Origin: Kitasatospora kifunensis
Lineage (GTDB): Bacteria; Actinomycetota; Actinomycetes; Streptomycetales; Streptomycetaceae
Assembly: GCF_014203855.1 (NCBI RefSeq)
Contig: NZ_JACHJV010000001.1
Coordinates: 3,720,001 to 3,784,000 of the forward strand
Direction of reading: 5' to 3'
Length of the DNA: 64,000 bases
Positions within the stretch are counted from its first letter, which is position 1; each line of letters starts with the position of its first letter. Below, in pieces: positions 63,806 through 64,000 of the stretch. The notes under the pieces were generated by a model that saw only the letters and a program-made list of their open reading frames with translations, did not search any database and was not told the DNA's origin. Position numbers and translations under genes: made by a program.

Positions 63806-64000
63806 TCAGCTCACCCCCCCCCCGTCGTTTTGGACTGTCTCAGTCCAGGTGACCGTCATCAAGTCCCCGGTGCCCGAGACCTCTGCCAGGGCATGGCCCA
63901 GCTGGGTGAGGGTCTTGCGGACGGCGAGCAGCTCCTCACGCAGCCGCTCGGCGTCCGGCCAGTTCCGCTCGTGAGCGACCGGATCGATGCCCGGCGGCCG
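63806..64000 (-). CDS. C-terminal fragment of an unidentified protein (cut by the right edge)
   Basis: 64 residues on the minus strand up to a TGA at 63806-63808. The text includes NWPDAERLREELLAVRKTLT and VSGTGDLMTVTWTETVQNDG, ordinary codon use, then a run of Gly residues from ten consecutive G (63814-63823) just before the stop. It is convergent with jetD, 24 bp apart. The family is not recognisable from this piece. The homopolymer could be a phase-variable site or a sequencing slip that changes the C-terminus. Confidence 0.5.
   Translation of the reverse strand, partial: RPPGIDPVAHERNWPDAERLREELLAVRKTLTQLGHALAEVSGTGDLMTVTWTETVQNDGGGVS

Overview
The window is high-GC actinobacterial DNA of the Streptomyces/Kitasatospora/Streptacidiphilus type. 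The signs are almost exclusive G/C third codon positions, a 16S-23S-5S operon without spacer tRNAs, a mycothiol gene (mshD), WhiJ-like XRE plus DUF397 genes, many GTG and leaderless starts, and a gene order (polyphosphate kinase, mshD, NDH-2, AtrA-like TetR, ECF sigma fusion, ORF1590-like regulator, trmB, initiator tRNA) that I recall, from memory only, as a conserved block of the Streptomyces core chromosome.

Layout. 1-3080: partial ppk, mshD and a divergent NUDIX gene. 3085-8829: complete rRNA operon on the minus strand, from leader/promoters (right) to a perfect 16-bp terminator hairpin (left). 8830-15932: PAS-PP2C phosphatase, type II NADH dehydrogenase, divergent AtrA-like regulator, and a membrane-tethered ECF sigma factor with a fused zinc-finger and carbohydrate-binding-like domain. 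15954-28005: an accessory region of small regulator/enzyme pairs: DsbA-like protein, HxlR with a divergent NmrA-like reductase, three tiny coupled genes facing an XRE/DUF397/DUF397 cluster, LysR with a divergent hydrolase, TetR with a divergent FAD monooxygenase and hydrolase, a lipoprotein and a universal stress protein. 28114-36984: degenerate asparagine-synthetase-like protein, a 1.4-kb gene-free region, ORF1590-like regulator, LhgO, TrmB, initiator tRNA, a tiny ORF with an anti-SD-perfect ribosome binding site, and a DUF2785 protein. 36995-46439: phosphatase/methyltransferase pair, sensor-domain membrane protein, M23 endopeptidase under a c-di-AMP (ydaO) riboswitch, YiaA/B protein, hydrolase-TetR operon, a small gene behind a perfect DosR/DevR box, MgtC, AhpD-like protein, DUF6126 protein and an XRE-cupin regulator. 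46590-51245: GH65 glycosidase/phosphorylase with its beta-phosphoglucomutase-like partner, and a catalytically degraded FkbH-like protein.

51353 to the right edge: the left part of an integrative element. It starts at a 3' fragment of a tRNA-Lys(TTT) gene, followed by 11-bp repeats, a tyrosine integrase, an AAA ATPase of the DUF234 type under two palindromic operators, and a complete four-gene Wadjet anti-plasmid operon (jetA-jetB-jetC-jetD, TIGR02677/02678/02680/02679 type) with overlapping start/stop codons. The right end of the element, and presumably the restored tRNA-Lys gene, lie outside the window.

The most notable observations are the Wadjet operon in a tRNA-targeted island beside an ATPase with unusual operators, the sigma/anti-sigma/sugar-binding fusion, the DosR box in front of an unknown 80-residue protein, the 24-codon ORF with a 14-nt perfect Shine-Dalgarno, and the repeated occurrence of short tandem repeats of 11 to 18 bp inside and between genes. 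All family calls come from reading the translated sequence; no database search was run.
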